Of a stretch of DNA of 64,000 nucleotides, positions 34,393 to 46,104 are shown in pieces. The stretch comes from Chamaea fasciata (taxonomy: Eukaryota; Chordata; Aves; Passeriformes; Sylviidae): the NCBI GenBank assembly GCA_029207755.1, contig JARCOQ010000175.1:62001-126000 (forward strand), in the 5' to 3' direction. Positions within the stretch are counted from its first letter, which is position 1, and every line of letters starts with the position of its first letter. The notes beneath the pieces are model-generated. The model saw only the letters and a program-made list of their open reading frames with translations. It did not search any database and was not told the DNA's origin. The translations under genes were made by a program, and so were the position numbers.

Positions 34393-37300
34393 CTAGCCAC
34401 TGCTCGCAGCCAGCCTGCAGCGTGCAGCCTCCGACCACGCTAGGCGAGTCCAAAAGGCGCTTTCTCGCTTCCCAGGATAAGAGAAGCACTTTCCGTGCTG
34501 CAAACAGCTTCTCTGCTTGTGGAGAGCTCGGAAAAAGCGCCTAGCCGCTGTTCGCAGCCAGCCTGCAGCGTGCAGCCTCCGACAGCACGAGGCGCGGCCA
34601 AAAGGCGCTTTCTCGCTTCCCAGGATAAGAGAAGCACTTTCCGTGCTGCAAATAGCTTCTCTGCTTGTGGAGGGCTCGGAAACAGCACCTAGCCGCTGTT
34701 CGCAGCAGCCTGCTGCTAAACGCCGAGAAAGCACTAGGCACGGCCAAAAGGCGCTTTCTTGCTTCCCAGGCTCAGAGAAGCACTTTCCGTGCTGCAAACA
34801 GCGTCTCTGCTTGTGGAGAGCTCGGAAACAGCGCCTAGTCGCTGTTCCCAGCCAGTCTGCAGCGTGCAGCCTCCGAGAGAACTAGGCGCGGCCAAAAAAC
34901 GCTTTCTCGCTTCCCAGGCTAAGAGAAGCACTTTCCGTGCTGCAAACAGCTTCTCTGCTTGTGGAGAGCTCGGAAACAGCGCCTAGCCGCTGTTCCCAGC
35001 CAGCCTGCAGCGTGCAGCCTGCGAGAGCACTAGGCGCGGCCAAAAGGCGCTTTCTCGCTTCCCAGGCTAAGAGAAGCACTTTCCGTGCTGCAAATAGCTT
35101 CTCTGCTGGTGGAGAGCTTGGAAACCGCGCCTAGCTGCGGTTCGCAGCAGCCTGCTGCTAAACGCCGAGAAAGCACTAGGCACGGCCAAAAGGCGCTTTC
35201 TTGCTTTCCAGGCTAAGAGAAGCACTTTCCGTGCTGCAAACAGCTTCTCCGCTTGTGGAGAGCTCGGAAACAGCGCCTAGCCGCTGTTCGCAGCCACCCT
35301 GGAGCGTGCAGCCTCCGAGAGCACTAGGCGCGGCCAAAAGGCGCTTTCTGGCTTCCCAGGCTAAGAGAAGCACTTTCCGTGCTGCAAACAGCTTCTCTGC
35401 TTGTGGAGAGCTCGGAAACAGCGCCCAGCCGCTGTTCGCAGCCAGCCTGCAGCGTGCAGCCTCCGAGAGCACGAGGCGCGGCCAAAAGGCGCTTTCTCGT
35501 TTCCCAGGATAAGAGAAGCACTTTCCGTGCTGCAAACAGATTCTCTGCTTGTGGAGAGCTCGGAAAAAGTGCCTAGCCGCTGTTCGCAGCCAGCCTGCAG
35601 CGTGCAGCCTCCGACAGCACGAGGCGCGGCCAAAAGGCGCTTTCTCGCTTCCCAGGATAAGAGAAGCACTTTCCGTTCTGCAAATAGCTTCTCTGCTTGT
35701 GGAGGGCTCGGAAACAGCACCTAGCCGCTGTTCCCAGCCAGCCTGCAGCGTGTAGCCTCCGAGAGCACTAGGCGCGGCCAAAAGGCGCTTTCTCACTTCC
35801 CAGCCTAAGAGAAGCACTTTCCGTGCTGCACAACAGCTTCTGTGCTTGTGGAGAGCTCGGAAACAGCGCCTAGCCGCTGTTCCCAGCCAGCCTGCAGCGT
35901 GCAGCCTGCGAGAGCACTAGGCGCGGCCAAAAGGCGCTTTCTCGCTTCCCAGGCTAAGAGAAGCACTTTCCGTGCTGCAAACAGCTTCTCTGCTAGTGGA
36001 GAGCTTGGAAACCGCGCCTAGCTGCTGTTCGCAGCAGCCTGCTGCTAAACGCCGAGAAAGCACTAGGCACGGCCCAAAAGGCGCTTTCTTGCTTCCCAGG
36101 CTCAGAGAAGCACTTTCCGTGCTGCAAACAGCGTCTCTGCTTGTGGAGAGCTCGGAAACAGCGCCTAGTCGCTGTTCCCAGCCAGTCTGCAGCGTGCAGC
36201 CTCCGAGAGAACTAGGCGCGGCCAAAAAACGCTTTCTCGCTTCCCAGGCTAAGAGAAGCACTTTCCGTGCTGCAAACAGCTTCTCTGCTTGTGGAGAGCT
36301 CGAAAACAGCGCCCAGCCGCTGTTCCCAGCCAGCCTGCAGCGAAACATCGGACAAAGCACTAGGCACGGCCAAAAGGCGCTTCCTCGCTTCCCAGGATAA
36401 GAGAAGCACTTTCCGTGCTGCAAACAGCTTCTCTGCTTGTGGAGAGCTCGGAAACAGCGCCTAGTCGCTGTTCCCAGCCAGCCTGCAGCGTGTAGCCTCC
36501 GAGAGCACTAGGCGCGGCCAAAAGTCGCTTTCTCACTTCCCAGCCTAAGAGAAGCACGTTCCGTGCTGCAAAGAGCGTCTCTGCTTGTGGAGAGCTCGGA
36601 AACAGCGCCTAGCCGCTGTTCCCAGCCAGCCTGCAGCGTGCAGCCTCCGAGAGAACTAGGCGCGGCCAAAAAACGCTTTCTCGCTTCTTAGGCTAAGAGA
36701 AGCACTTTCCGTGCTGCAAACAGCTTCTCTGCTTGTGGAGAGCTCGGAAACCGCGCCTAGCCGCTGTTCCCAGCCAGCCTGCAGCGTGCAGCCTCCGAGA
36801 GCACTAGGCGCGGCCAAAAGGCGCTTTCTCGCTTCCCAGGGTAAGAGAAGCACTTTCCGTGCTGCAAAAAGCTTCTCTGCTTGTGGAGAGCTCGGAAACA
36901 GCGCCTAGCCGCTGTTCTCAGCCAGCCTGCAGCGTGCAGCCTCCGAGAGCACTAGGCGCGGCCAAAAGGGGCTTTCTCGCTTCCCAGGATAAGAGAAGCA
37001 CTTTCCGTGCTGCAAACAGCTTCTCTGCTTCTGGAGAGCTTGGTAACCGCGCCTAGCCGCTGTTCGCAGCCAGCCTGCAGCGTGCAGCCTCCGAGAGCAC
37101 GAGGCGCGGCCAAAAGGCGCTTTCTCGCTTCCCAGGATAAGAGAAGCACTTTCCGTGCTGCAAACAGCTTCTCTGCTTGTGGAGAGCTCGGAAAAAGCGC
37201 CTAGCCGCTGTTCGCAGCCAGCCTGCAGCGTGCAGCCTCCGAGAGCACTAGGCGCGGCCAAAAGTCGCTTTCTCACTTCCCAGCCTAAGAGAAGCACTTT
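34393..37300. repeat. Long-range duplicate, left partner of about 40,893-43,950
   Basis: The offset is 6,500 up to about 34,930, then 6,648 to about 35,800 and 6,646-6,647 beyond, so the partners differ by one whole monomer (148 bp) between about 34,930 and 35,176 plus small length errors. The 642-bp span 35,176-35,817 and its partner 41,824-42,465 give the same minus-strand translation except one position, showing near-complete identity. The added monomer marks an unequal exchange. Confidence 0.8.
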
Positions 37301-37450
37301 CCGTGCTGCAAACAGCTTCTCTGCTTGTGGAGAGCTTGGAAACCGCGCCTAGCTGCTGTTCGCAGCAGCCTACTGCTAAACGCCGAGAAAGCACTAGGCA
37401 CGGCCAAAAGGCGCTTTCTTGCTTCCCAGGCTCAGAGAAGCACTTTCCGT
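36212..37450. repeat. 16-monomer duplicate, partner of about 38,576-39,820
   Basis: Monomers are in the same order at an offset of 2,364 bp (14 of 148 bp plus 2 of 146). Shared private marks are GCTTCTTAGGCTAAG, GCAAAGAGCGTCTC, GGCCAAAAGGGGC and GGTAACCGCGCC. The next relatives are at 42,858 and 45,073 (offset 2,215, 15 monomers). In the 45.8-46.1 kb copy GGTAACC has become GGAAACC. Confidence 0.8.
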
Positions 37451-40400
37451 GCTGCAAACAGCGTCTCTGCTTGTGGAGAGCTCGGAAACAGCGCCTAGTC
37501 GCTGTTCCCAGCCAGTCTGCAGCGTGCAGCCTCCGAGAGAACTAGGCGCGGCCAAAAAACGCTTTCTCGCTTCCCAGGCTAAGAGAAGCACTTTCCGTGC
37601 TGCAAACAGCTTCTCTGCTTGTGGAGAGCTCGAAAACAGCGCCCAGCCGCTGTTCCCAGCCAGCCTGCAGCGAAACATCGGACAAAGCACTAGGCACGGC
37701 CAAAAGGCGCTTTCTCGCTTCCCAGGATAAGAGAAGCACTTTCCGTGCTGCAAACAGCTTCTCTGCTTGTGGAGAGCTCGGAAACAGCGCCTAGCCGCTG
37801 TTCCCAGCCAGCCTGCAGCGTGCAGCCTGCGAGAGCACTAGGCGCGGCCAAAAGGCGCTTTCTCGCTTCCCAGGCTAAGAGAAGCACTTTCCGTGCTGCA
37901 AATAGCTTCTCTGCTGGTGGAGAGCTTGGAAACCGCGCCTAGCTGCGGTTCGCAGCAGCCTGCTGCTAAACGCCGAGAAAGCACTAGGCACGGCCAAAAG
38001 GCGCTTTCTTGCTTTCCAGGCTAAGAGAAGCACTTTCCGTGCTGCAAACAGCTTCTCTGCTTGTGGAGAGCTCGGAAACAGCGCCTAGCCGCTGTTCGCA
38101 GCCAGCCTGCAGCGTGCAGCCTCCGAGAGCACGAGGCGCGGCCAAAAGGCGCTTTCTCGTTTCCCAGGATAAGAGAAGCACTTTCCGTGCTGCAAACAGA
38201 TTCTCTGCTTGTGGAGAGCTCGGAAAAAGTGCCTAGCCGCTGTTCGCAGCCAGCCTGCAGCGTGCAGCCTCCGACAGCACGAGGCGCGGCCAAAAGGCGC
38301 TTTCTCGCTTCCCAGGATAAGAGAAGCACTTTCCGTTCTGCAAATAGCTTCTCTGCTTGTGGAGGGCTCGGAAACAGCACCTAGCCGCTGTTCCCAGCCA
38401 GCCTGCAGCGTGTAGCCTCCGAGAGCACTAGGCGCGGCCAAAAGTCGCTTTCTCACTTCCCAGCCTAAGAGAAGCACTTTCCGTGCTGCAAACAGCTTCT
38501 GTGCTTGTGGAGAGCTCGGAAACAGCGCCTAGTCGCTGTTCCCAGCCAGTCTGCAGCGTGCAGCCTCCGAGAGAACTAGGCGCGGCCAAAAAACGCTTTC
38601 TCGCTTCCCAGGCTAAGAGAAGCACTTTCCGTGCTGCAAACAGCTTCTCTGCTTGTGGAGAGCTCGAAAACAGCGCCCAGCCGCTGTTCCCAGCCAGCCT
38701 GCAGCGAAACATCGGACAAAGCACTAGGCACGGCCAAAAGGCGCTTCCTCGCTTCCCAGGATAAGAGAAGCACTTTCCGTGCTGCAAACAGCTTCTCTGC
38801 TTGTGGAGAGCTCGGAAACAGCGCCTAGTCGCTGTTCCCAGCCAGCCTGCAGCGTGTAGCCTCCGAGAGCACTAGGCGCGGCCAAAAGTCGCTTTCTCAC
38901 TTCCCAGCCTAAGAGAAGCACGTTCCGTGCTGCAAAGAGCGTCTCTGCTTGTGGAGAGCTCGGAAACAGCGCCTAGCCGCTGTTCCCAGCCAGCCTGCAG
39001 CGTGCAGCCTCCGAGAGAACTAGGCGCGGCCAAAAAACGCTTTCTCGCTTCTTAGGCTAAGAGAAGCACTTTCCGTGCTGCAAACAGCTTCTCTGCTTGT
39101 GGAGAGCTCGGAAACCGCGCCTAGCCGCTGTTCCCAGCCAGCCTGCAGCGTGCAGCCTCCGAGAGCACTAGGCGCGGCCAAAAGGCGCTTTCTCGCTTCC
39201 CAGGGTAAGAGAAGCACTTTCCGTGCTGCAAAAAGCTTCTCTGCTTGTGGAGAGCTCGGAAACAGCGCCTAGCCGCTGTTCTCAGCCAGCCTGCAGCGTG
39301 CAGCCTCCGAGAGCACTAGGCGCGGCCAAAAGGGGCTTTCTCGCTTCCCAGGATAAGAGAAGCACTTTCCGTGCTGCAAACAGCTTCTCTGCTTCTGGAG
39401 AGCTTGGTAACCGCGCCTAGCCGCTGTTCGCAGCCAGCCTGCAGCGTGCAGCCTCCGAGAGCACGAGGCGCGGCCAAAAGGCGCTTTCTCGCTTCCCAGG
39501 CTAAGAGAAGCACTTTCCGTGCTGCAAACAGCTTCTCTGCTTGTGGAGAGCTCGGAAAAAGCGCCTAGCCGCTGTTCGCAGCCAGCCTGCAGCGTGCAGC
39601 CTCCGAGAGCACTAGGCGCGGCCAAAAGTCGCTTTCTCACTTCCCAGCCTAAGAGAAGCACTTTCCGTGCTGCAAACAGCTTCTCTGCTTGTGGAGAGCT
39701 TGGAAACCGCGCCTAGCTGCTGTTCGCAGCAGCCTACTGCTAAACGCCGAGAAAGCACTAGGCACGGCCAAAAGGCGCTTTCTTGCTTCCCAGGCTCAGA
39801 GAAGCACTTTCCGTGCTGCAAACAGCGTCTCTGCTTGTGGAGAGCTCGGAAACAGCGCCTAGTCGCTGTTCCCAGCCAGTCTGCAGCGTGCAGCCTCCGA
39901 GAGAACTAGGCGCGGCCAAAAAACGCTTTCTCGCTTCCCAGGCTAAGAGAAGCACTTTCCGTGCTGCAAACAGCTTCTCTGCTTGTGGAGAGCTCGAAAA
40001 CAGCGCCCAGCCGCTGTTCCCAGCAAGCCTGCAGCGAAACATCGGACAAAGCACTAGGCACGGCCAAAAGGCGCTTTCTCGCTTCCCAGGATAAGAGAAG
40101 CACTTTCCGTGCTGCAAATAGCTTCTCTGCTGGTGGAGAGCTTGGAAACCGCGCCTAGCTGCGGTTCGCAGCAGCCTGCTGCTAAACGCCGAGAAAGCAC
40201 TAGGCACGGCCAAAAGGCGCTTTCTTGCTTTCCAGGCTAAGAGAAGCACTTTCCGTGCTGCAAACAGCTTCTCCGCTTGTGGAGAGCTCGGAAACAGCGC
40301 CTAGCCGCTGTTCGCAGCCACCCTGCAGCATGCAGCCTCCGAGAGCACTAGGCGCGGCCAAAAGGCGCTTTCTGGCTTCCCAGGCTAAGAGAAGCACTTT

Positions 40401-43400
40401 CCGTGCTGCAAACAGCTTCTCTGCTTGTGGAGAGCTCGGAAACAGCGCCCAGCCGCTGTTCGCAGCCAGCCTGCAGCGTGCAGCCTCCGAGAGCACGAGG
40501 CGCAGCCAAAAGGCGCTTTCTCGTTTCCCAGGGTAAGAGAAGCACTTTCCGTGCTGCAAACAGCTTCTCTGCTTGTGGAGAGCTCGGAAACAGCGCCTAG
40601 CCGCTGTTCCCAGCCAGCCTGCAGCGTGCAGCCTCCGAGAGCACGAGGCGCGGCCAAAAGGCGCTTTCTCGCTTCCCAGGCTAAGAGAAGCACTTTCCGT
40701 GCTCTAAACAGCTTCTCTGCTTGTGGAGAGCTCGGAAACTGCGCCTAGCCGCTGTTCCCAGCCAGCCTGCAGCGTGCAGCCTGCGAGAGCACTAGGCGCG
40801 GCCAAAAGGCGCTTTCTCGCTTCCCAGGCTAAGAGAAGCACTTTCCGTGCTGCAAACACCTTCTCTGCTTGTGGAGAGCTCGGAAACCGCGCCTAGCCAC
40901 TGCTCGCAGCCAGCCTGCAGCGTGCAGCCTCCGACCACGCTAGGCGAGTCCAAAAGGCGCTTTCTCGCTTCCCAGGATAAGAGAAGCACTTTCCGTGCTG
41001 CAAACAGCTTCTCTGCTTGTGGAGAGCTCGGAAAAAGCGCCTAGCCGCTGTTCGCAGCCAGCCTGCAGCGTGCAGCCTCCGACAGCACGAGGCGCGGCCA
41101 AAAGGCGCTTTCTCGCTTCCCAGGATAAGAGAAGCACTTTCCGTGCTGCAAATAGCTTCTCTGCTTGTGGAGGGCTCGGAAACAGCACCTAGCCGCTGTT
41201 CGCAGCAGCCTGCTGCTAAACGCCGAGAAAGCACTAGGCACGGCCAAAAGGCGCTTTCTTGCTTCCCAGGCTCAGAGAAGCACTTTCCGTGCTGCAAACA
41301 GCGTCTCTGCTTGTGGAGAGCTCGGAAACAGCGCCTAGTCGCTGTTCCCAGCCAGTCTGCAGCGTGCAGCCTCCGAGAGAACTAGGCGCGGCCAAAAAAC
41401 GCTTTCTCGCTTCCCAGGCTAAGAGAAGCACTTTCCGTGCTGCAAACAGCTTCTCTGCTTGTGGAGAGCTCGAAAACAGCGCCCAGCCGCTGTTCCCAGC
41501 CAGCCTGCAGCGAAACATCGGACAAAGCACTAGGCACGGCCAAAAGGCGCTTCCTCGCTTCCCAGGATAAGAGAAGCACTTTCCGTGCTGCAAACAGCTT
41601 CTCTGCTTGTGGAGAGCTCGGAAACAGCGCCTAGCCGCTGTTCCCAGCCAGCCTGCAGCGTGCAGCCTGCGAGAGCACTAGGCGCGGCCAAAAGGCGCTT
41701 TCTCGCTTCCCAGGCTAAGAGAAGCACTTTCCGTGCTGCAAATAGCTTCTCTGCTGGTGGAGAGCTTGGAAACCGCGCCTAGCTGCGGTTCGCAGCAGCC
41801 TGCTGCTAAACGCCGAGAAAGCACTAGGCACGGCCAAAAGGCGCTTTCTTGCTTTCCAGGCTAAGAGAAGCACTTTCCGTGCTGCAAACAGCTTCTCCGC
41901 TTGTGGAGAGCTCGGAAACAGCGCCTAGCCGCTGTTCGCAGCCACCCTGGAGCGTGCAGCCTCCGAGAGCACTAGGCGCGGCCAAAAGGCGCTTTCTGGC
42001 TTCCCAGGCTAAGAGAAGCACTTTCCGTGCTGCAAACAGCTTCTCTGCTTGTGGAGAGCTCGGAAACAGCGCCCAGCCGCTGTTCGCAGCCAGCCTGCAG
42101 CGTGCAGCCTCCGAGAGCACGAGGCGCGGCCAAAAGGCGCTTTCTCGTTTCCCAGGATAAGAGAAGCACTTTCCGTGCTGCAAACAGATTCTCTGCTTGT
42201 GGAGAGCTCGGAAAAAGTGCCTAGCCGCTGTTCGCAGCCAGCCTGCAGCGTGCAGCCTCCGACAGCACGAGGCGCGGCCAAAAGGCGCTTTCTCGCTTCC
42301 CAGGATAAGAGAAGCACTTTCCGTTCTGCAAATAGCTTCTCTGCTTGTGGAGGGCTCGGAAACAGCACCTAGCCGCTGTTCCCAGACAGCCTGCAGCGTG
42401 TAGCCTCCGAGAGCACTAGGCGCGGCCAAAAGGCGCTTTCTCACTTCCCAGCCTAAGAGAAGCACTTTCCGTGCTGCAAACAGCTTCTGTGCTTGTGGAG
42501 AGCTCGGAAACAGCGCCTAGCCGCTGTTCCCAGCCAGCCTGCAGCGTGCAGCCTGCGAGAGCACTAGGCGCGGCCAAAAGGCGCTTTCTCGCTTCCCAGG
42601 CTAAGAGAAGCACTTTCCGTGCTGCAAACAGCTTCTCTGCTAGTGGAGAGCTTGGAAACCGCGCCTAGCTGCTGTTCGCAGCAGCCTGCTGCTAAACGCC
42701 GAGAAAGCACTAGGCACGGCCAAAAGGCGCTTTCTTGCTTCCCAGGCTCAGAGAAGCACTTTCCGTGCTGCAAACAGCGTCTCTGCTTGTGGAGAGCTCG
42801 GAAACAGCGCCTAGTCGCTGTTCCCAGCCAGTCTGCAGCGTGCAGCCTCCGAGAGAGCTAGGCGCGGCCAAAAAACGCTTTCTCGCTTCCCAGGCTAAGA
42901 GAAGCACTTTCCGTGCTGCAAACAGCTTCTCTGCTTGTGGAGAGCTCGAAAACAGCGCCCAGCCGCTGTTCCCAGCCAGCCTGCAGCGAAACATCGGACA
43001 AAGCACTAGGCACGGCCAAAAGGCGCTTCCTCGCTTCCCAGGATAAGAGAAGCACTTTCCGTGCTGCAAACAGCTTCTCTGCTTGTGGAGAGCTCGGAAA
43101 CAGCGCCTAGTCGCTGTTCCCAGCCAGCCTGCAGCGTGTAGCCTCCGAGAGCACTAGGCGCGGCCAAAAGTCGCTTTCTCACTTCCCAGCCTAAGAGAAG
43201 CACGTTCCGTGCTGCAAAGAGCGTCTCTGCTTGTGGAGAGCTCGGAAACAGCGCCTAGCCGCTGTTCCCAGCCAGCCTGCAGCGTGCAGCCTCCGAGAGA
43301 ACTAGGCGCGGCCAAAAAACGCTTTCTCGCTTCTTAGGCTAAGAGAAGCACTTTCCGTGCTGCAAACAGCTTCTCTGCTTGTGGAGAGCTCGGAAACCGC

Positions 43401-46047
43401 GCCTAGCCGCTGTTCCCAGCCAGCCTGCAGCGTGCAGCCTCCGAGAGCACTAGGCGCGGCCAAAAGGCGCTTTCTCGCTTCCCAGGGTAAGAGAAGCACT
43501 TTCCGTGCTGCAAAAAGCTTCTCTGCTTGTGGAGAGCTCGGAAACAGCGCCTAGCCGCTGTTCTCAGCCAGCCTGCAGCGTGCAGCCTCCGAGAGCACTA
43601 GGCGCGGCCAAAAGGGGCTTTCTCGCTTCCCAGGATAAGAGAAGCACTTTCCGTGCTGCAAACAGCTTCTCTGCTTCTGGAGAGCTTGGTAATCGCGCCT
43701 AGCCGCTGTTCGCAGCCAGCCTGCAGCGTGCAGCCTCCGAGAGCACGAGGCGCGGCCAAAAGGCGCTTTCTCGCTTCCCAGGCTAAGAGAAGCACTTTCC
43801 GTGCTGCAAACAGCTTCTCTGCTTGTGGAGAGCTCGGAAAAAGCGCCTAGCCGCTGTTCGCAGCCAGCCTGCAGCGTGCAGCCTCCGAGAGCACTTAGGC
43901 GCGGCCAAAAGTCGCTTTCTCACTTCCCAGCCTAAGAGAAGCACTTTCCGTGCTGCAAACAGCTTCTCTGCTTGTGGAGAGCTTGGAAACCGCGCCTAGC
44001 TGCTGTTCGCAGCAGCCTTCTGCTAAACGCCGAGAAAGCACTAGGCACGGCCAAAAGGCGCTTTCTTGCTTCCCAGGCTCAGAGAAGCACTTTCCGTGCT
44101 GCAAACAGCGTCTCTGCTTGTGGAGAGCTCGGAAACAGCGCCTAGTCGCTGTTCCCAGCCAGTCTGCAGCGTGCAGCCTCCGAGAGAACTAGGCGCGGCC
44201 AAAAAACGCTTTCTCGCTTCCCAGGCTAAGAGAAGCACTTTCCGTGCTGCAAACAGCTTCTCTGCTTGTGGAGAGCTCGAAAACAGCGCCCAGCCGCTGT
44301 TCCCAGCCAGCCTGCAGCGAAACATCGGACAAAGCACTAGGCACGGCCAAAAGGCGCTTTCTCGCTTCCCAGGCTAAGAGAAGCACTTTCCGTGCTGCAA
44401 ACAGCTTCTCTGCTTGTGGAGAGCTCGGAAACAGCGCCTAGCCGCTGTTCCCAGCCAGCCTGCAGCGTGCAGCCTGCGAGAGCACTAGGCGCGGCCAAAA
44501 GGCGCTTTCTCGCTTCCCAGGCTAAGAGAAGCACTTTCCGTGCTGCAAATAGCTTCTCTGCTGGTGGAGAGCTTGGAAACCGCGCCTAGCTGCGGTTCGC
44601 AGCAGCCTGCTGCTAAACGCCGAGAAAGCACTAGGCACGGCCAAAAGGCGCTTTCTTGCTTTCCAGGCTAAGAGAAGCACTTTCCGTGCTGCAAACAGCT
44701 TCTCTGCTTGTGGAGAGCTCGGAAACAGCGCCCAGCCGCTGTTCGCAGCCAGCCTGCAGCGTGCAGCCTGCGAGAGCACTAGGCGCGGCCAAAAGGCGCT
44801 TTCTCGCTTCCCAGGCTAAGAGAAGCACTTTCCGTGCTGCAAACAGCTTCTCTGCTAGTGGAGAGCTTGGAAACCGCGCCTAGCTGCTGTTCGCAGCAGC
44901 CTGCTGCTAAACGCCGAGAAAGCACTAGGCACGGCCAAAAGGCGCTTTCTTGCTTCCCAGGCTCAGAGAAGCACTTTCCGTGCTGCAAACAGCGTCTCTG
45001 CTTGTGGAGAGCTCGGAAACAGCGCCTAGTCGCTGTTCCCAGCCAGTCTGCAGCGTGCAGCCTCCGAGAGAACTAGGCGCGGCCAAAAAACGCTTTCTCG
45101 CTTCCCAGGCTAAGAGAAGCACTTTCCGTGCTGCAAACAGCTTCTCTGCTTGTGGAGAGCTCGAAAACAGCGCCCAGCCGCTGTTCCCAGCCAGCCTGCA
45201 GCGAAACATCGGACAAAGCACTAGGCACGGCCAAAAGGCGCTTCCTCGCTTCCCAGGATAAGAGAAGCACTTTCCGTGCTGCAAACAGCTTCTCTGCTTG
45301 TGGAGAGCTCGGAAACAGCGCCTAGTCGCTGTTCCCAGCCAGCCTGCAGCGTGTAGCCTCCGAGAGCACTAGGCGCGGCCAAAAGTCGCTTTCTCACTTC
45401 CCAGCCTAAGAGAAGCACGTTCCGTGCTGCAAAGAGCGTCTCTGCTTGTGGAGAGCTCGGAAACAGCGCCTAGCCGCTGTTCCCAGCCAGCCTGCAGCGT
45501 GCAGCCTCCGAGAGAACTAGGCGCGGCCAAAAAACGCTTTCTCGCTTCTTAGGCTAAGAGAAGCACTTTCCGTGCTGCAAACAGCTTCTCTGCTTGTGGA
45601 GAGCTCGGAAACCGCGCCTAGCCGCTGTTCCCAGCCAGCCTGCAGCGTGCAGCCTCCGAGAGCACTAGGCGCGGCCAAAAGGCGCTTTCTCGCTTCCCAG
45701 GGTAAGAGAAGCACTTTCCGTGCTGCAAAAAGCTTCTCTGCTTGTGGAGAGCTCGGAAACAGCGCCTAGCCGCTGTTCTCAGCCAGCCTGCAGCGTGCAG
45801 CCTCCGAGAGCACTAGGCGCGGCCAAAAGGGGCTTTCTCGCTTCCCAGGATAAGAGAAGCACTTTCCGTGCTGCAAACAGCTTCTCTGCTTCTGGAGAGC
45901 TTGGAAACCGCGCCTAGCCGCTGTTCGCAGCCAGCCTGCAGCGTGCAGCCTCCGAGAGCACGAGGCGCGGCCAAAAGGCGCTTTCTCGCTTCCCAGGCTA
46001 AGAGAAGCACTTTCCGTGCTGCAAACAGCTTCTCTGCTTGTGGAGAG

Positions 46048-46104
46048 CTCGGAAACAGCGCCTAGCCGCTGTTCGCAGCCAGCCTGCAGCGTGCAGCCTC
46101 CGAG
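46048..46104. repeat. Three-way-junction-like dyad in monomer 3' part
   Basis: A closing stem CTCGG (46048-46052) with CCGAG (46100-46104) encloses two hairpins. The first is AACAGCG (46054-46060) with CGCTGTT (46067-46073), a perfect 7-bp stem with a 6-base loop. The second is CTGCA (46084-46088) with TGCAG (46092-46096) around a 3-base loop. All pairings were read directly from the sequence. In other monomers one hairpin is lost by substitutions, for example CGCTACT at about 57437-57443 breaks the first. Alternative pairing of GCGCCTAG (46058-46065) with the CTAGGCGC at 46109-46116 competes with this fold. Confidence 0.85.
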
